Below, piece after piece: positions 60,974 to 64,000 of a stretch of DNA of 64,000 nucleotides (positions are counted from its first letter, which is position 1; each line of letters opens with the position of its first letter). Below the pieces are notes generated by a model that searched no databases, was not told where the DNA came from, and saw only the letters and a program-made list of their open reading frames with translations. Source of the DNA: an uncultured Oscillospiraceae bacterium (GTDB lineage Bacteria > Bacillota > Clostridia > Oscillospirales > Acutalibacteraceae). The DNA is taken from assembly GCA_900540535.1 (NCBI GenBank), contig UQGM01000006.1, positions 1-64,000 on the forward strand. Direction: 5' to 3'. The translations under genes and the position numbers were made by a program.

Positions 60974-61645
60974 ATGGCACGGCTTTTGGTAGTTGAGGAC
61001 GATAGCAGTATAGGGGAAAATTTATGCCTTTTTCTTAAAAATGAGGGGTTTGACGTGGACTTTGCCCCTGACTGTACTAAAGCTCTTCGAAAAATAGAAA
61101 CTCAGAAATATGACCTTATCCTTGCCGATATTTCACTTCCCGACGGCAGCGGATATTCTGTCTGTTCTGCTGCTAAGAAGCTCAGTTCAGCGGCTGTGAT
61201 ATTTTTAACTGCATGGGATGACGAATATTCTGTTGTAACGGGTCTCGACATGGGTGCGGACGACTATATTTCAAAGCCGTTCAGACCCCGTGAGCTTGTT
61301 TCGAGAATAAAAAGCGTTTTGAGAAGAAGCGGTAATGAAAATAAATTTATAGAATATGAGGGTGTAAGGCTTGATTCAGCCAAGGCAAACGTCGTAAAAA
61401 ACGGAGAAGAAATTTTTCTCTCAGCTCTCGAGTATAAGCTGCTTCTTGTGTTATTTTCAAATATGGGAGTGGTTTTGACCCGTGAGAAATTAATGGATGA
61501 AATTTGGAGCCTTTCCGGAGAATACGTCACCGATAACACCCTTACTGTTTATATAAAACGCCTTCGTGAAAAAATAGAGGATGACCCGCAGAATCCTAAA
61601 GTTATAAAGACAGTGCGAGGACTTGGGTATAAGGCAGGTGACTGA
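60974..61645 (+). CDS. OmpR-family response regulator
   Basis: A 223-residue regulator: receiver domain with acidic pocket (E8, D9, D10), phosphoacceptor D52 in ILADISLPDG, Thr in FLTAWD, Lys in YISKPF; then a winged-helix OmpR DNA-binding domain ending VIKTVRGLGYKAGD. The kinase gene begins 2 bases after its stop. The adjacent ABC genes make this a Bce-like module. AGGAGGT 6 bases before the start. Confidence 0.95.
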   Translation: MARLLVVEDDSSIGENLCLFLKNEGFDVDFAPDCTKALRKIETQKYDLILADISLPDGSGYSVCSAAKKLSSAAVIFLTAWDDEYSVVTGLDMGADDYISKPFRPRELVSRIKSVLRRSGNENKFIEYEGVRLDSAKANVVKNGEEIFLSALEYKLLLVLFSNMGVVLTREKLMDEIWSLSGEYVTDNTLTVYIKRLREKIEDDPQNPKVIKTVRGLGYKAGD

Positions 61646-61647
61646 AA

Positions 61648-62652
61648 ATGAAAATTCTCAGAGATGCGAGAGTCAGAAAAGCCTTTATTTTATGTTTGTG
61701 CCTTACTCTGATTGGTGGAGCATTAGGATTTATCGGCGGACTGGTGTCCGCTGTTATTTCTCTTTGCACCGCTCTGATTATAAGCGGCGTATATTTTACA
61801 CTGACAGTAAGACGTATAAAAGAAATTGAAAGACTCAGCGAAAAAATAGACGGTATACTTTTCCATAATGAAAAAATGGAAATGGATGAATACTGTGAGG
61901 GAGAGCTTTCTGTTTTAGCTTCGGAAATATATAAAATGACAGTAAGACTCAGGGAACAGGCGGATGCCCTCAAAAAGGATAAGGAAGATTTATCTGAGCT
62001 TATTGCAGATATATCCCACCAGCTTAAAACGCCCCTTACTTCTATGGGGCTTATAGCTTCTCTTGCCTCTTCCGATAATACGAGTCCGGAAAAGCGCAAG
62101 GAGTTTCTAAACAGTCAGACACTGCTTATTGAGCGTATGCAGTGGCTTATTTCATCGCTTTTAAAGCTTTCCGCCATAGATGCCGGAACAGTTGAGTTTT
62201 CAAAGGAAAAAATCTCCGCAAGGGAGCTTATAAATAAATCCTGCGAACCATTCTTAATTTCAATGGATATAAAGGGGCAGTCCCTTGAGGTAGTGTGCTC
62301 TGATGAAACCCTCCATGCCGATTTAAAATGGACGGCGGAAGCTGTGGGAAATGTAATTAAAAACTGTACGGAGCATACTCCCGACGGCGGAAAAGTGACT
62401 GTTAAAGTGACTGAAAACCCTCTTTACACTGAGATTTCCGTTTCCGATACAGGCAGCGGAATTTCACAGAAAGATTTACCTCATATTTTCGAGAGATTTT
62501 ATAAAGGAGAAAACGCTTCATCTCAGAGCGCAGGTATAGGTCTTGCCCTTGCAAGGACAATCACCGTTTCTCAGGACGGAACTCTTACCGCCTCAAACGG
62601 AAAAAATGGCGGAGCGGAATTTGTGTTCCGATTTTACCGCAGTGTTGTATGA
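61648..62652 (+). CDS. Sensor histidine kinase
   Basis: A 334-residue kinase. Two membrane helices (about 12-32 and 35-54) with almost no extracellular loop, then HAMP-like linker, dimerisation domain with phosphoacceptor H124 (DISHQLKTPLTSM) and the ATPase domain (N box NVIKNCTEHTPDGG, G1 DTGSGIS, G2 GIGLALA). The lack of an extracellular sensor domain is the intramembrane-sensing layout of kinases that read the state of a partner ABC transporter (BceS type). Operon with the response regulator. Confidence 0.94.
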   Translation: MKILRDARVRKAFILCLCLTLIGGALGFIGGLVSAVISLCTALIISGVYFTLTVRRIKEIERLSEKIDGILFHNEKMEMDEYCEGELSVLASEIYKMTVRLREQADALKKDKEDLSELIADISHQLKTPLTSMGLIASLASSDNTSPEKRKEFLNSQTLLIERMQWLISSLLKLSAIDAGTVEFSKEKISARELINKSCEPFLISMDIKGQSLEVVCSDETLHADLKWTAEAVGNVIKNCTEHTPDGGKVTVKVTENPLYTEISVSDTGSGISQKDLPHIFERFYKGENASSQSAGIGLALARTITVSQDGTLTASNGKNGGAEFVFRFYRSVV

Positions 62653-62667
62653 TTAAGTTTAAATATT

Positions 62668-62725
62668 CCCTGTTTTTCATATTGCAGATGTTGTCTGTTT
62701 TGAAGAAACAGGGATTTTCTTATTT
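62668..62725 (+). terminator. Terminator-like structure after the kinase gene
   Basis: CCCTGTTT (62668-62675) pairs with AAACAGGG (62706-62713), with inner CAGA / TCTG, then ATTTTCTTATTTT. Loop is long, so efficiency may be moderate. Confidence 0.6.
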
Positions 62726-62732
62726 TGCAGCC

Positions 62733-62789
62733 AAAGTGACTATTTAGTCACTTTAAAGTCACTTTAGTGTCACCTTAAAGATGTATTAT
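62733..62789 (+). promoter_or_regulatory. ABC-operon promoter with GTCAC ladder
   Basis: GTCAC occurs at 62747, 62758 and 62769: three direct repeats exactly 11 bp apart. The first also forms a palindrome, AAAGTGACT / AGTCACTTT (62733-62754). The last box overlaps the spacer before TATTAT (62784-62789). Helical-turn spacing upstream of a promoter is the usual response-regulator pattern. Confidence 0.75.
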
Positions 62790-62815
62790 AAGATCATCAA
62801 AACAGGAGGTGTATT

Positions 62816-63499
62816 ATGGAAATTTTAAAAGTAGAAAATCTGTGTAAAGTTTATGGTAAGGGCGAAAACGAAGTTAGAGCCCTTGATGATGTATCTTTCA
62901 GTGTTTCAAAGGGAGAGTTTGTGGCTATAATCGGTCCCTCAGGTTCAGGTAAATCAACTCTTCTTCATATTATCGGCGGAGTTGATAAACCTACATCTGG
63001 AAAGGTGTATATGGACGGCTGCGATGTGTACAGTCAGAACGACGAGCAGCTTGCAGTGTTCCGCCGCAGACAGGTTGGACTCATCTATCAGTTTTATAAC
63101 CTTATTCCCGTTTTAAATGTAAGGGAAAATATAACCCTGCCTGTTCTTATGGACGGCAGAAAGGTGGACGAAAAGCGTCTTCGCGAGCTTATTGATACCC
63201 TTGATTTAAAGGGAAGGGAAAAGCATCTTCCCAATGAGCTTTCGGGAGGACAGCAGCAGAGAGTGTCAATCGGCAGAGCGCTGATGACTGCTCCGGCGGT
63301 GGTTCTTGCGGATGAACCGACGGGAAACCTCGATTCAAAAAACAGCCGTGAAATAGTGGAGCTTTTAAAGCTCTCCAACAAAAAATACAATCAGACTCTT
63401 ATTGTAATAACCCACGACGAGAGTATCGCCCTTCAAGCGGACAGAATTATCTCCATTGAAGACGGTAGAATCGCAAGGGACGAGGTGATAAGGGCATGA
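62816..63499 (+). CDS. ABC transporter ATP-binding protein (MacB/Bce type)
   Basis: A 227-residue ATPase: Walker A GPSGSGKST (40-48), Q loop in YQFYNLIP, signature NELSGGQQQRVSIGRAL, Walker B VVLADEPTGNLDS and H loop VITHDES. Sequence type matches ATPases that work with FtsX/MacB-like permeases in drug, antimicrobial-peptide or lipoprotein export. ATGA overlap with the permease gene. Preceded by CAGGAGGTG and by the GTCAC ladder. Confidence 0.96.
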   Translation: MEILKVENLCKVYGKGENEVRALDDVSFSVSKGEFVAIIGPSGSGKSTLLHIIGGVDKPTSGKVYMDGCDVYSQNDEQLAVFRRRQVGLIYQFYNLIPVLNVRENITLPVLMDGRKVDEKRLRELIDTLDLKGREKHLPNELSGGQQQRVSIGRALMTAPAVVLADEPTGNLDSKNSREIVELLKLSNKKYNQTLIVITHDESIALQADRIISIEDGRIARDEVIRA

Positions 63500-64000
63500 A
63501 CATCTTTTCAAAGCTTACCCTTAAAACCTTAAAGGAGAACCGGACTAGGACTCTTGTAACTATTGCGGGAATTATTATTTCTGCTGCTATGTTTACGGCT
63601 ATCACAACCCTCATAGTCAGCTTACAGACTTATATGTATAATTCTACCGGTGCCACTGAGGGCTTTTTTCACGGTAAGATTATGTCTATAACCCAGGAAG
63701 AGGTAAATGAGTACAAGAAAAACGAACATCTTGAAAGCTATTTTACCAGCAGAAGCATAGGTTATGCTGAGCTTGAAGGCATAGAAAATGAGGCGAAACC
63801 TTATTTATTCCTTTTGGAGCCTGATAATAACTTTCTTAAAAACATGTCGGTGAATGTAACAGCCGGACATCTTCCTCAAAATGACAGTGAAATTCTCATA
63901 CCTGACCATTTAAACTCAAATGGTGGAGTAAAGCTCGAAATAGGACAGCAGATAAAATTGCAGGTGGGGAAGAGAGTTTCGGAAGGATATTATTTTTGGC
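63496..64000 (+). CDS. ABC transporter permease, FtsX/MacB-like (partial, runs off window)
   Basis: The first 168 codons of an open frame that continues past the window. The N terminus LKTLKENRTRTLVTIAGIIISAAMFTAITTLIVSLQTYM is the typical first helix of FtsX-like permeases, followed by an extracytoplasmic region with VNVTAGHLPQNDSEILIPDHL, a MacB_PCD-like segment. It overlaps the ATPase stop by 4 bases (ATGA). Not in truncated form as far as visible; incomplete only because of the window edge. Confidence 0.9.
   Translation, partial: MNIFSKLTLKTLKENRTRTLVTIAGIIISAAMFTAITTLIVSLQTYMYNSTGATEGFFHGKIMSITQEEVNEYKKNEHLESYFTSRSIGYAELEGIENEAKPYLFLLEPDNNFLKNMSVNVTAGHLPQNDSEILIPDHLNSNGGVKLEIGQQIKLQVGKRVSEGYYFW

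Overview
The window is chromosomal DNA of an anaerobic, low-to-moderate GC Firmicute. Gene content points to the class Clostridia, most likely an Oscillospiraceae/Ruminococcaceae-type gut bacterium (inference from gene families, not from a search). Evidence includes pyruvate formate-lyase with its activase, a trimeric NADH-linked [FeFe] hydrogenase under a Rex-type operator, a SigI/RsgI pair, a CIRCE-controlled hrcA-grpE-dnaK-dnaJ operon, an L27 precursor with a Prp cleavage motif, and Gram-positive promoters and Shine-Dalgarno sites throughout. I see no prophage, insertion sequence or CRISPR array. The window reads as mostly core genome with a few small accessory modules.

Layout. 1-5.2 kb: a GGGtGRT-family protein, a BspA-type leucine-rich-repeat protein, a large HTH-containing protein of unknown role and a GH20 hexosaminidase, followed by a stretch full of small hairpins (5224-5487). 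5.5-8.9 kb: pflB-pflA on the minus strand behind a palindrome-rich leader. 8.9-18 kb: a serine beta-lactamase-like hydrolase, a GPH-family sugar symporter, prmA, a DUF2804 protein, a membrane metallophosphoesterase and a membrane-embedded M28 peptidase. 18-24.3 kb: a P-loop protein and the five-gene hydrogenase operon (NuoE-like, ATPase-domain protein, small ferredoxin, NuoF-like, HydA).

24.6-32.3 kb is a regulatory stretch: sigI-rsgI, an ECF sigma factor overlapping a membrane protein, a radical SAM protein, a LexA-box-controlled two-gene unit with a sigma-region-4-like protein, and a CofE-like ligase. 32.4-38.9 kb: a small membrane protein, glnS-gltX, a solitary 5S rRNA with its own promoter and terminator, three tiny genes and yhaM. 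39-46.3 kb is one 2,419-residue cyclic beta-1,2-glucan synthase-like gene. 46.5-52.3 kb is co-oriented housekeeping: two M16 peptidase homologues, lgt, folD, a PspC protein, then rplU-prp-rpmA behind an L21 leader. 52.4-56 kb: lipid kinase, GtrA, aldo/keto reductase, and a small XRE-membrane protein cassette bracketed by two nearly identical terminators. 56-60.9 kb: heat-shock operon. 60.97-64 kb: a two-component system and an ABC transporter whose promoter carries three GTCAC boxes at 11-bp intervals; the permease runs off the window end.

How the parts fit: PflB makes acetyl-CoA and formate, while the HydABC hydrogenase reoxidises NADH and ferredoxin to H2 under NADH/NAD+ sensing by Rex. Several envelope systems (SigI/RsgI, ECF pair, two-component system with ABC exporter, glucan synthase, lgt) suggest active surface sensing. 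The least explained items are the SOS-controlled small operon, the hairpin array, the XRE cassette between repeated terminators, and a 39-codon gene in a structured transcript.
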